Below, in pieces: positions 1-6,079 of a DNA stretch of 14,033 bases (its first letter is position 1; every line of letters starts with the position of its first letter). The notes under the pieces were generated by a model that was given only the letters and a program-made list of their open reading frames with translations, did not search any database and was not told the DNA's origin. The stretch comes from an uncultured Oscillospiraceae bacterium (GTDB taxonomy: Bacteria; Bacillota_A; Clostridia; Oscillospirales; Oscillospiraceae): NCBI GenBank assembly GCA_947631675.1, contig CANRMG010000027.1:1-14033 (forward strand), given 5' to 3'. The position numbers and the translations under genes were made by a program.

Positions 1-116
1 TTGCCACGCAGCAGGTCCGCGGCGATGACGGCGGTCTTGCCCATGGGCTTGCCGGCGGCGTCGATCACGTACCACTTGCGGACGACGTCGGCAGGCTTCA
101 CCATAGTCGTGCTCAT
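1..116 (-). CDS. rplM: 50S ribosomal protein L13, 5' end only
   Basis: L13 is an early-assembly protein of the large ribosomal subunit. Only the first 38 codons are in the window; the gene runs off the left edge. The visible protein starts [20 protein letters not shown] and continues with [10 protein letters not shown] and AADLLRGK, which is the conserved Firmicute L13 N terminus ([15 protein letters not shown]..A..LLRGK). The ATG at 116 is preceded by GGAGG about 8 nt upstream, so the start is secure. It has its own promoter and leader hairpin. In this phylum rplM is normally followed by rpsI (S9), which would lie outside the window. One small oddity is MGKT where LGRx is usual. Confidence 0.95.
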   Translation of the reverse strand, partial: MSTTMVKPADVVRKWYVIDAAGKPMGKTAVIAADLLRG

Positions 117-160
117 TCGTTTTCCTCCGCATATTGATAGTAATGTTTTGACATGATAAC

Positions 161-176
161 AGCGCCCGGAGGCGCT
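161..176 (-). promoter_or_regulatory. hairpin at the 5' end of the rplM leader (possible L13 leader)
   Basis: AGCGCC and GGCGCT form a perfect 6-bp stem around TCCG, placed at or just after the predicted transcription start of rplM. Firmicute rplM leaders are known to carry a short structured L13-binding element, and position and gene fit that. I cannot confirm that the sequence matches the consensus, and it could simply be a 5' stabilising stem. Confidence 0.45.
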
Positions 177-181
177 TTATC

Positions 182-210
182 GTTATAGCACAACCTGCCG
201 GGAGAGTCAA
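182..210 (-). promoter_or_regulatory. sigma-A promoter of rplM
   Basis: On the minus strand there is TTGACT (205-210), a 17-nt spacer and TATAAC (182-187), near-consensus for the housekeeping sigma factor. Transcription would start near 175, giving a leader of about 60 nt before the rplM ATG. Confidence 0.85.
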
Positions 211-362
211 TAATTATTTTCAAAAAATATTGGTTTACTCCCGTTATCTCTGTTTTTTTCAAAATATCTCCTGATATTGGGAAATGAATTTTTTAGATGC
301 CATTCATGAATACAGCTGGAATACGATGAAAAAAGGTTTCTCTATCATTATGGGACAAAATG

Positions 363-371
363 TGCTATGAT
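363..371 (+). promoter_or_regulatory. extended -10 promoter of the thyX-like gene
   Basis: TGC-TATGAT is an extended -10 element about 33 nt before the start codon. No good -35 is visible at the right distance (TATCAT at 343-348). The stretch 211-362 between the two divergent promoters is AT-rich and holds no gene I can support; it contains one short palindrome, ATTCATGAAT, at 302-311. Confidence 0.55.
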
Positions 372-403
372 AGGGCCATAAATATGATCAGGAGGACCGG
401 ACC

Positions 404-970
404 ATGGGCGAACTGAACACGAGGCTGCAGTTTTTCCAGCACGAGGACAACTGGCAGGACATCAAAAATGCCACCATGAACACCATCGGCAAGGACAAGG
501 GGAAGTACCCCGACTCCGCCTGGAAGCGGAAGCTCATCATGGCCGAGCACTCCCCCATCCGGAAGATGAAGTTCGCCTGGCGGTGGGTGGATCTGCCCTA
601 CTGGGTCAGCGTCCATTTCGTCCGGCATAAGATCGGCATCGAGCACTTCGTCAAGACCCAGCGCACGGACCGCACCGGCGTGGACAGGACGGAGCTTCCC
701 CAGGGCGCGCCGGTGAGCCACGAGTGCGAGGCGGACGCCCAGGCCCTCATCAACATAAGCCGCAAGCGCCTTTGCTCCAGCGCCAGCCCCGAGACCCGGG
801 CCGCCTGGCAGCTTGTAAAGGACGCGGTGGCGGAAGTGGAGCCGGAGCTTGCCTCCTGCATGGTAAAGGAGTGCGTCTACCGGGGCTTCTGCCCGGAGAT
901 GTTCTCCTGCGGCTTTGCGGAGACGGAGCAGTTTAAAAAGGAGCGGGAAGCCTACATAAAGGGCGAGTGA
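404..970 (+). CDS. divergent ThyX-like (flavin-dependent thymidylate synthase fold) protein
   Basis: The 188-residue product aligns by eye with ThyX, the FAD-dependent enzyme that makes dTMP from dUMP. HFVRHKIG (72-78) sits where ThyX has HQxVRHR, and ALINISRKRLC (114-124) with the following AxxETRAAWQLVKDAVAEVEPEL matches the NxRxLxHFxxLRxCxxAQxEIR..A..V helix. GFCPE (161-165) matches the C-terminal GxCPE. The key RHRxxSxNExSxRY motif is not intact: here it reads RHKIG, then EHFVKTQRTDR, with no aligned serine. ThyX is usually 210-250 residues, so this is also short. AGGAGG lies 9 nt before the ATG. It stands alone between its own promoter and a terminator. The fold call is fairly sure; thymidylate synthase activity is doubtful. 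Confidence 0.75.
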   Translation: MGELNTRLQFFQHEDNWQDIKNATMNTIGKDKGKYPDSAWKRKLIMAEHSPIRKMKFAWRWVDLPYWVSVHFVRHKIGIEHFVKTQRTDRTGVDRTELPQGAPVSHECEADAQALINISRKRLCSSASPETRAAWQLVKDAVAEVEPELASCMVKECVYRGFCPEMFSCGFAETEQFKKEREAYIKGE

Positions 971-983
971 GCCCATAAAAAAG

Positions 984-1014
984 AAAGGCGCGGTGCTTTG
1001 AGCACCGCGCCTTT
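984..1014. terminator. bidirectional hairpin terminator between convergent genes
   Basis: There is a perfect 14-bp stem (984-997 with 1001-1014) around a 3-nt loop, between the convergent thyX-like gene and the minus-strand secreted-protein gene. On the minus strand it is followed by TTTCTTTTTTA, a good intrinsic terminator. On the plus strand the tail is weak (CTTTGCTG), so it works best for the minus gene. Confidence 0.85.
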
Positions 1015-1018
1015 GCTG

Positions 1019-1969
1019 TCAGAAGATCACCGCCAGGCTGAGCCAGAAGGGAATATCTTCCGTGCCCTCGGTCCCCTCGGGATAGGAGGCCTGCACATTG
1101 CCCATGGCCTCGTCGCCCTGTTTGAGCGCGTTGTAGATCACGGTGCCGTCCTGGACGTACTGCACGTAATAGTTGCCGTATTCGTCATAATCGAACTCCG
1201 CGTCCTCCGGCAGGTGGCTGCGGATGCCCGGGCGGCTGCCGAACTCCTCCACGTCCGCGGGCAGGGATACCCCCGCCTGGGCGTAGCCCTCGGCGTCGGT
1301 GCGGGAGCCGTTGATGTGGACCTCACCATTCGTGAACAGGGCGCCATAGGTGGTGAACGGCTCCTCCTGGGTGACCAGCTCCATCTCCCAGCCCTCAGGC
1401 AGGTAGAAGACGCCCACGTTCTCGGCGTCATACCGCTGCAGGCCCTCGGCAGATGCGTCGATGACGGTCTGGCTCATCCACTGGTAAATGCCCTCCGGCA
1501 GCTCGGACCCCTCCGGGTAGGTGAGTATGACGTCGCCCATGCACTGCTCGCCCTGCTTGAGCACATGATAGGTCACCACGCCGTCCTGAGTGAACTGCGT
1601 ATAGTAATTGCCGTACTCGTCATAGTCGAACGCGGCATCCTCCGGCACGCTCCGGCGCACGCCATCCCGCTGGGAGTACTCCTCCACGTCCGCGGGCAGG
1701 GGCACCCCCGCCGCCTCGTAGGCGTCGGCGCCGAAGCAGCTTAAGTGGATGGCGATCTCGCCGCTGTAGAAGTCCGCGTAGCTCATGGGCAGAGGCTCCT
1801 CCACCGCGCCGGCGCCCATCGTCCAGCCCTTGGGGAGGGAAATGGTGCCCACGCCGGCGACGGCGTACTCCACCAGAGCCGGCGCCTCTCCGTCGGCCAG
1901 CGCCGTGCCCCCAAGGCCCGCCAGCAGGCACAGGCTCAGCAGCAGGGCCAAAATATTCCTGTACTTCAT
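1019..1969 (-). CDS. secreted protein of two tandem ~130-residue repeats, function unknown
   Basis: The 316-residue product begins with MKYR, a hydrophobic core (ILALLLSLCLLAGLGG) and an ALA-DG cleavage site near residue 25: a type I signal peptide. The mature part is an internal duplication, copy 1 about 40-172 and copy 2 about 185-315. Both share LPxGWxM near the front, LPADVEE (91-97 and 236-242), FDYDEYGNYY (114-123 and 259-268), LKQG and YPEG. I do not recognise the family. The protein is acidic and contains no visible catalytic motif, so a binding or structural role outside the membrane is plausible. I chose the ATG at 1969 over an upstream one at 2062 because GAGGT lies 7 nt before it and the signal peptide starts there. 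It lies downstream of the kinase gene but has its own promoter. Confidence 0.8.
   Translation of the reverse strand: MKYRNILALLLSLCLLAGLGGTALADGEAPALVEYAVAGVGTISLPKGWTMGAGAVEEPLPMSYADFYSGEIAIHLSCFGADAYEAAGVPLPADVEEYSQRDGVRRSVPEDAAFDYDEYGNYYTQFTQDGVVTYHVLKQGEQCMGDVILTYPEGSELPEGIYQWMSQTVIDASAEGLQRYDAENVGVFYLPEGWEMELVTQEEPFTTYGALFTNGEVHINGSRTDAEGYAQAGVSLPADVEEFGSRPGIRSHLPEDAEFDYDEYGNYYVQYVQDGTVIYNALKQGDEAMGNVQASYPEGTEGTEDIPFWLSLAVIF
1025..1852 (-). repeat. internal tandem duplication within the secreted protein gene
   Basis: The two protein repeats correspond to about 1454-1852 and 1025-1417. Conservation is also visible in DNA: both encode FDYDEYGNYY with nearly the same codons (around 1170-1200 and 1600-1630), which indicates a gene-internal duplication rather than two unrelated similar domains. 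Confidence 0.8.
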
Positions 1970-1994
1970 CTTTGTGACCTCATTTCTGTAAGAA

Positions 1995-2025
1995 TATCCG
2001 GCGGACGCAGCGCGACCGCCGGATA
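1995..2025 (-). promoter_or_regulatory. hairpin in the leader of the secreted-protein gene
   Basis: TATCCGGCGG (1995-2004) and CCGCCGGATA (2016-2025) form a perfect 10-bp stem around an 11-nt loop. It lies just downstream of a likely extended -10 and 26 nt before the ATG at 1969. With a short TTCTT after it on the minus strand, it could act as a 5' stabilising stem or as a second, weak terminator after the kinase gene. Confidence 0.5.
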
Positions 2026-2027
2026 CA

Positions 2028-2036
2028 AGTATAGCA
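2028..2036 (-). promoter_or_regulatory. extended -10 promoter of the secreted-protein gene
   Basis: On the minus strand TGC-TATACT is a good extended -10, just after the kinase terminator. No convincing -35 is seen 17 nt upstream, so activity may depend on the TGn element or on an activator. Transcription would start near 2021, inside the leader hairpin. Confidence 0.5.
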
Positions 2037-2045
2037 GACAATGCT

Positions 2046-2072
2046 GGAAAAAGGGTGTGCATCGCCGCACAC
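2046..2072 (-). terminator. intrinsic terminator of the HTH-kinase operon
   Basis: Directly after the kinase stop codon, the minus strand reads GTGTGC-GGCGAT-GCACAC followed by CCTTTTTCC: a 6-bp stem and U-rich tail. It separates the kinase from the downstream secreted-protein gene. Confidence 0.75.
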
Positions 2073-2073
2073 T

Positions 2074-3402
2074 TTATGCCGGCGAGGCCTCCAGGGCGCT
2101 GTTCAGCGCGCCGATGATCTCCAGGACGCAGCCGTCGATGTTCCGGTCGTCCCCCTCCTCCACCAGCATGTACAGGGCGCTGGACTGGGTGTTGCCCGCC
2201 TCGTCGGTGAGGACGTAGTCGATGGTGGACCTGAGCCGCAGGGCAAAACCGGGCATGACCGCCTCATAGGTCCCCAGACGGCTCTCGGCCAGGCTGTCCC
2301 CGTAGGCCAGCCGGTCGGCGATGAACTCATAGCCCTGGCGGCTCAGGTAATAGTCCGCCAGCGCCTGCTCGTCCATCTCCCAGTAGGCCACGGGCTCCGT
2401 GCCCGCGATCATGGGGTCCGTGATGAGGGACGTGACCAGCTCCTCACAGGCCGCGGCCAGGCCGGGCCAGTCCTCTTCGTCCGCCAGGCGGATGATGTCG
2501 GTCACGTTCTCCTTCCGGCGAAAGGGATCCCAGCCGGGCAGCGCCTCCGCGGCCGGTGTGGGCGCCGGGGCGCGCAGACCCAGCTCATAGCCGCCCCATA
2601 GAGCGACCGCGCAGAGCAGAACCGCCGCGCAGAGGGCCAGCGGCACGGTATGGCCCGGCAGGGCCCGGCGGGCGAGATACCGCTCCAGCGCCTTTTCGAG
2701 CGCCGCCGTGTCCGGCCAGCGCCGGGCGGGATCGTAGGCGCAGCAGCGGTCCAGGATGCGCCCCAGGGACCTGTCCCGGCCGGGGAGCGCCGGCGGCGTG
2801 TCCGCGTAATCCCCCGCCAGGGCATAGGTCAGCACCTTGCCCAGGGCGAAGATGTCCGTGCGCACGTCCGTCTGGCCGGAGCCGTACTGCTCCGGGGCGG
2901 CGTAGCCCTTGGTGCCAAGATAGGCGGTGTCTCCCTCCTGACCGGGCTTATAGGTGCGGGCGGCGCCGAAGTCGATGAGCCGGACCCGGCCTGTCTCCGT
3001 GAGCAGGATGTTCTCTGGCTTCAGGTCCCGGTGGATGACCGGCGGCGTCATGGCGTGCAGCGCGCCCAGAGCGCCGCAGAGCTTTATGCCCAGCCGGGCT
3101 GCCTCCGGGGCCGACAGGGCGCCGTCCCGGCGTATGAGCTCCGCCAGCGTGACGCCGGGCACATAGTCCCGCAGCAGGCGGCAGACCCCGTCCTCCTCCC
3201 AAAACTCCAGTGTCTCAGGCCCGTCGGGCAGGGCGCGCAGGATCTCATATTCCCGCCGCAGCAGGCCGGCGTCCGCGCTGGGCGCCTGCTTGCAGACGAA
3301 CCGCCGCCAGGGTTCGTCCCGCTTTTCCAATAGATAGGTCCTTTTGGGGCCGTCCTCCTTCAGACGGCGGATGGTCTCATAGCCGTGTCCAAATTCATCC
3401 AT
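2074..3402 (-). CDS. membrane-anchored Hanks-type Ser/Thr protein kinase
   Basis: This 442-residue protein has an N-terminal kinase domain (about 7-245), one membrane helix (about 252-274) and a ~165-residue outer domain. The ATP lysine is probably K38 (VCKQ), with E51 on helix C. The catalytic loop HRDLKPEN is at 124-131, DFG at 144-146 and the P+1 motif GTKGYAAPEQY at 163-173, so activity is expected. The glycine-rich loop is weak: LKEDGPKRTYLL has only one glycine where GxGxxG is usual. There are no PASTA repeats; the C-terminal domain is not recognised and is probably the sensor outside the cell. Its ATG overlaps the last 8 nt of the HTH gene, so the two are translationally coupled. A substrate cannot be read from sequence; the HTH partner is the obvious candidate (inference). 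Confidence 0.93.
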   Translation of the reverse strand: MDEFGHGYETIRRLKEDGPKRTYLLEKRDEPWRRFVCKQAPSADAGLLRREYEILRALPDGPETLEFWEEDGVCRLLRDYVPGVTLAELIRRDGALSAPEAARLGIKLCGALGALHAMTPPVIHRDLKPENILLTETGRVRLIDFGAARTYKPGQEGDTAYLGTKGYAAPEQYGSGQTDVRTDIFALGKVLTYALAGDYADTPPALPGRDRSLGRILDRCCAYDPARRWPDTAALEKALERYLARRALPGHTVPLALCAAVLLCAVALWGGYELGLRAPAPTPAAEALPGWDPFRRKENVTDIIRLADEEDWPGLAAACEELVTSLITDPMIAGTEPVAYWEMDEQALADYYLSRQGYEFIADRLAYGDSLAESRLGTYEAVMPGFALRLRSTIDYVLTDEAGNTQSSALYMLVEEGDDRNIDGCVLEIIGALNSALEASPA

Positions 3403-3799
3403 GGGCTGCCTCCAGCAGGGCGTCCAGCTTTTCCAGGGACATATGCTTTTCTATGGCGAATATGACCGCCGCGTCCTCCCGGACCCGGGGGTACAGAGGC
3501 GGCCGGCCTTCGATCTGCAAGAGCCGGTTGGTCCCGTCCAGGTCCAGCCCCAGCAGCACCGCCAGGCGGATGAGCATGGCGCGGGAGGGCCGGCGGGTGC
3601 CGTTGAAAAGCTGGTAGCCGTAGGACTTGTCCAGGCCCAGGGCCTGAATGGCCTCCTTCGCGGTCATGCCCCGCTCCGCCAGCAGGCCGGCCATGTAGAT
3701 GGCCGCGGACGGGCAGGCGAACGCGGGGTCGTCAAGAAAGCCCAGGTCCGTCTCCTCCCGGTCCCGCAGCTGATTCAAAAGCTGTTGTGTGCTGTTCAT
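3395..3799 (-). CDS. XRE-like helix-turn-helix protein, operon partner of the kinase
   Basis: The product is 134 residues. An HTH of the XRE/cI type lies at about 45-95: the segment from MTAKEAIQALGLDKSYGYQL through the RRPSRAMLIRLAVLLGLDL stretch carries the usual helix 2, turn, recognition helix and following helices. An acidic N-terminal arm (REETDLGFLDD, 14-24) precedes it, and a short C-terminal tail (LYPRVREDAAVIFAIEKHMS...) follows. GGGAGG lies 5 nt before the ATG at 3799; longer upstream reading in this frame is antisense to the PurN-like gene and is not coding. It is the first gene of the operon with the Ser/Thr kinase. The pairing suggests the kinase tunes this regulator, with T17 in the acidic arm as one possible site (speculation). 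A tandem repeat at its own promoter suggests autoregulation. Confidence 0.85.
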   Translation of the reverse strand: MNSTQQLLNQLRDREETDLGFLDDPAFACPSAAIYMAGLLAERGMTAKEAIQALGLDKSYGYQLFNGTRRPSRAMLIRLAVLLGLDLDGTNRLLQIEGRPPLYPRVREDAAVIFAIEKHMSLEKLDALLEAAHG

Positions 3800-3833
3800 A
3801 GCGCCTCCCGGCCGGACAGGGCGTCCGGCATCC

Positions 3834-3849
3834 AACATGATAACATGAT
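3834..3849. repeat. tandem AACATGAT repeat at the HTH-kinase promoter (possible operator)
   Basis: AACATGAT occurs twice head to tail with no spacer (3834-3841, 3842-3849), centred on the predicted transcription start of the HTH gene. The position fits an operator for the HTH protein, but nothing in the sequence proves binding. Confidence 0.5.
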
Positions 3850-3851
3850 TT

Positions 3852-3880
3852 AATATAACACGACGGGCCGGAGAAATCCA
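3852..3880 (-). promoter_or_regulatory. likely promoter of the HTH-kinase operon
   Basis: Minus strand: TGGATT (3875-3880), a 17-nt spacer, and TGT-TATATT (extended -10, 3852-3857). The -35 is poor, which suits a regulated promoter. The tandem 8-bp repeat lies immediately downstream across the predicted start site. Confidence 0.5.
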
Positions 3881-3961
3881 GCGGCGGACGGGGCAGGGAA
3901 CGAAAAAAGCGGGAAAGAGCCGGATTTTTTCAGAAAAAAGATAAAATGATGGGTTTACGTA

Positions 3962-3990
3962 TTGCCTTTCGGAAAATAATGTGTTACAAT
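3962..3990 (+). promoter_or_regulatory. sigma-A promoter of the PurN-like gene
   Basis: TTGCCT (3962-3967), a 17-nt spacer, then TACAAT (3985-3990). Transcription would begin near 3997, leaving a leader of about 45 nt with GGGAGG 8 nt before the ATG. This promoter is divergent from the HTH-kinase promoter. Confidence 0.8.
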
Positions 3991-4042
3991 ACGGTAACAA
4001 AGAGTTAAAAAAGCGGAACTCTATGCGGGGGAGGGTCGTCCA

Positions 4043-4675
4043 ATGGTAAAGACGGTGGTCCTTGTGTCCGGCGGCGGGACGAATCTGCAGGCGGTGATGG
4101 ACGCCCACCTGTTCGGGGAGATACCCAACTGCGAACTGACGGCGGTCATCTCCTCCGACCCGGAGGCATATGCTCTTATCCGGGCGAAGAGCGCGAACCT
4201 TCCCACCTACGTGGTGGACCGGAGCCTGTTCGCGAACGTGCAGTCCTACAACACCGCCGTGGAGCAGAAGCTCCAGGACCTGGATGCGGATCTGGTGGTG
4301 CTGGCGGGCTATGTGCAGCCTCTGGGCCCGGGCATCCTCAAGACCTATGAGGACCGTATCGTGAACGTATGCCCCGTGCTCCTGCCCGCCTTCGGCAGCA
4401 GCGACATGAACTCCCTGGAGCCCTACGAGCGGGCCATCCAGGCGGGGGTGAAGCTCTCCGGCGCCACGGCCTATTTCGTGACGGCGGAGCAGACGGGGCC
4501 CATCATCCTCCAGCAGGCCGTGGAGGTCTGGGAGGGGGATACGGCCAAGACCCTCCAGCGGCGCATCATGGAGGAGGCCGAGTGGAAGCTCCTGCCCAAG
4601 GCGGTAGCCATGTTCTGCCAGAGCCAGCTGAAGGTGGAGGACGGGATCGTCCATGTGGCCGGCGAGAGAAAGTAA
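4043..4675 (+). CDS. PurN-fold (GAR formyltransferase-like) protein with altered active site
   Basis: PurN transfers a formyl group from 10-formyl-THF to GAR in purine synthesis. This 210-residue protein has the whole fold: nucleotide loop SGGGTNLQA (9-17), AVISSDPEAYAL (34-45), the folate-side DLVVLAGYVQPLGPGIL (83-99), RIVNVCPVLLPAF (105-117), GVKLSGATAYFV (135-146), TGPIILQQAV (151-160), and the C-terminal RRIMEEAEWKLLPKAV typical of Clostridia PurN. Of the catalytic triad Asn-His-Asp, N108 is kept, but the His of NxHP is C110 and the Asp before TGP/GGP is Q150. The residues after LPAF (GSSDMNSLEP) are also unlike PurN. It is probably a non-catalytic or re-purposed paralogue. It sits 42 nt before the zinc-ribbon/SH3b gene and shares its promoter, not a pur cluster. 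Confidence 0.85.
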   Translation: MVKTVVLVSGGGTNLQAVMDAHLFGEIPNCELTAVISSDPEAYALIRAKSANLPTYVVDRSLFANVQSYNTAVEQKLQDLDADLVVLAGYVQPLGPGILKTYEDRIVNVCPVLLPAFGSSDMNSLEPYERAIQAGVKLSGATAYFVTAEQTGPIILQQAVEVWEGDTAKTLQRRIMEEAEWKLLPKAVAMFCQSQLKVEDGIVHVAGERK

Positions 4676-4717
4676 AAAAAACCAATTTCCGACTGATCGA
4701 ATAAGGGGTTTCGGGAT

Positions 4718-6007
4718 ATGAAGAAAAATACACGCAAGTGCCCCAACTGCGGGGCGAATATGCCGGCAGACGCCAGATACTGCCGCAAGTGCAGCGCGCC
4801 CATGGACTCCGGCCGGGTGGGGACCATCCCCAGGAACAACCGGCGGGACCGGGACGATGACGACGCCCTTCGGAACCTGCCCAGGCCCGTCCGGCCCACC
4901 GAGGAGCTGGAACGGCCTTCCTCCGACGGCAACGGCTTTTTCGAGCCGGAGCGCCCGTCCGGCGGCCGGGGGCCCCGGCCCATGTCGACGGCCCGGGGCG
5001 GTTCCAGCCCCGATTACGGCCCGGCCCGGCAGGACCGGCGCATGTGGCAGATCGCGGCGGTGCTGGCCATCATCCTGGTGATCATCGTGGTGGCCATCGT
5101 GCTGGTCATCAAGCTGAACCAGCGGCCTGCTCAGCAACAGCAGCAGGTGGAGGCCTCCCCGGAATTCCAGGGGGTCCATGTGATCGAGAGCCCGTCGCCC
5201 GCGCCCACATCCATGCCTACCCCCACGGCCATGCCCACGCCTACGGCCACGCCACTGAACAACATGGTCGTCGCCACGCCGCCCATGGCTGCGACGCCCT
5301 CACCCATCCCCTCGCCCAGTTCCTCGCCGTCGCCCTATAACATCTCCGCGGTGAACGAGACAGTCTATCTGACCGGCGTGGGCGTGAACATCCGCAAGGG
5401 CCCGGGCACGGACTTCGACGTGGTTGGCACTGCCAGCACCGGCGCCACCTATACCCGCACGGGCCGGGTCAGCAACGGCTGGAGCCGCATCTCCTATAAC
5501 GGGGGAGAGGCGTACATCAACGACTCCTTCCTGTCCACCACCCAGCCCACCGCCAGCCCGGTGCCCAGCTTCAACGTCACCGCCACCGGCGGCACCGTGA
5601 CCGTCACGGCGGACGTGAACCTGCGCAAGGGGCCCGGAACCAACTATGACTCCGCCGGCGTGGTCAAGACCGGCACCCAGCTGAGCCGCACCGGCTACAC
5701 CGACAGCTGGACCCGCGTGCAGTATAACGGCGCGGAGTACTTCGTCTACTCCACCTATGTCTCCGACGGCTCCAGCACCGGCAATAACAACAGCGGCGGC
5801 ACCACTACCTCCAGTACCGGCACCGTCAGAACGTCCTCCGGCGGCCCCGTGAACGTGCGCAGCGGCGCGGGGACGGGCTACAGCGTCATCGGCTCGGTGA
5901 GCTCCGGCTCCACCGTCACCATCACCGCGGAGTATACCGGCTGGTATCAGATCAACTACAACGGCCAGACCGGCTATATCTCCTCCCAGTACGTGACCAA
6001 GAACTGA
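4718..6007 (+). CDS. zinc-ribbon, single-TM protein with three extracellular SH3b domains
   Basis: The 429-residue product has a clear order. An N-terminal zinc ribbon has cysteines at 8, 11, 22 and 25 (CPNC, YCRKC). A disordered charged linker runs to about 108. One membrane helix follows (about 110-133, WQIAAVLAIILVIIVVAIVLV). A Pro/Thr/Ser/Met-rich stalk spans 135-207. Three bacterial SH3 domains lie at about 213-275, 291-350 and 367-428, each with the VNxRxGxGTxY signature (VNIRKGPGTDFD, VNLRKGPGTNYD, VNVRSGAGTGYS). SH3b domains commonly bind peptidoglycan stem peptides, so the protein probably joins a cytosolic zinc-bound head to the cell wall. No amidase or other catalytic domain is present. 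AAGGGG lies 9 nt before the ATG. It is cotranscribed with the PurN-like gene and ends at a terminator. Confidence 0.9.
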   Translation: MKKNTRKCPNCGANMPADARYCRKCSAPMDSGRVGTIPRNNRRDRDDDDALRNLPRPVRPTEELERPSSDGNGFFEPERPSGGRGPRPMSTARGGSSPDYGPARQDRRMWQIAAVLAIILVIIVVAIVLVIKLNQRPAQQQQQVEASPEFQGVHVIESPSPAPTSMPTPTAMPTPTATPLNNMVVATPPMAATPSPIPSPSSSPSPYNISAVNETVYLTGVGVNIRKGPGTDFDVVGTASTGATYTRTGRVSNGWSRISYNGGEAYINDSFLSTTQPTASPVPSFNVTATGGTVTVTADVNLRKGPGTNYDSAGVVKTGTQLSRTGYTDSWTRVQYNGAEYFVYSTYVSDGSSTGNNNSGGTTTSSTGTVRTSSGGPVNVRSGAGTGYSVIGSVSSGSTVTITAEYTGWYQINYNGQTGYISSQYVTKN

Positions 6008-6021
6008 CCGGATAAAAAAAT

Positions 6022-6048
6022 AAGAGGCAGGCGAAAAGCCTGCCTCTT
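6022..6048. terminator. bidirectional terminator between the SH3b and Fic genes
   Basis: A perfect 11-bp stem, AAGAGGCAGGC with GCCTGCCTCTT, closes a GAAAA loop. On the plus strand it is followed by TTCTTAT, and on the minus strand by TATTTTTTTAT, so it can stop transcription from both sides. Confidence 0.88.
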
Positions 6049-6057
6049 TTCTTATGA

Positions 6058-6079
6058 CTCCAGCCCGCCGTACAGCGCC
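6058..6079. repeat. 22-bp direct repeat, copy A (left end of the Fic interval)
   Basis: A perfect 22-bp match to 7542-7563 in the same orientation. On the minus strand both copies read GCG CTG TAC GGC GGG CTG GAG (ALYGGLE), followed here by TCA TAA and in copy B by AGC TGA, so both encode ALYGGLES plus stop. Copy A is directly beside the Fic stop codon and is not part of any complete gene. It is a duplicated gene end or an attachment-like scar. Confidence 0.85.

Noticed and set aside
365..976. A 203-codon minus-strand frame opposite the thyX-like gene
   Set aside because: It is a Gly/Ala/Leu-rich shadow with no ribosome binding site; the plus strand has a recognisable fold, promoter and RBS.
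2074..2700. PASTA repeats expected in a PknB-type kinase
   Set aside because: The outer region has no PASTA spacing or signature and is one ~165-residue domain of unknown type.
3395..5179. A 594-codon minus-strand open frame containing the HTH gene
   Set aside because: Everything upstream of 3799 reads antisense through the PurN-like and SH3b genes and both divergent promoters; the HTH start at 3799 has a good ribosome binding site. The openness is a GC-rich strand shadow.
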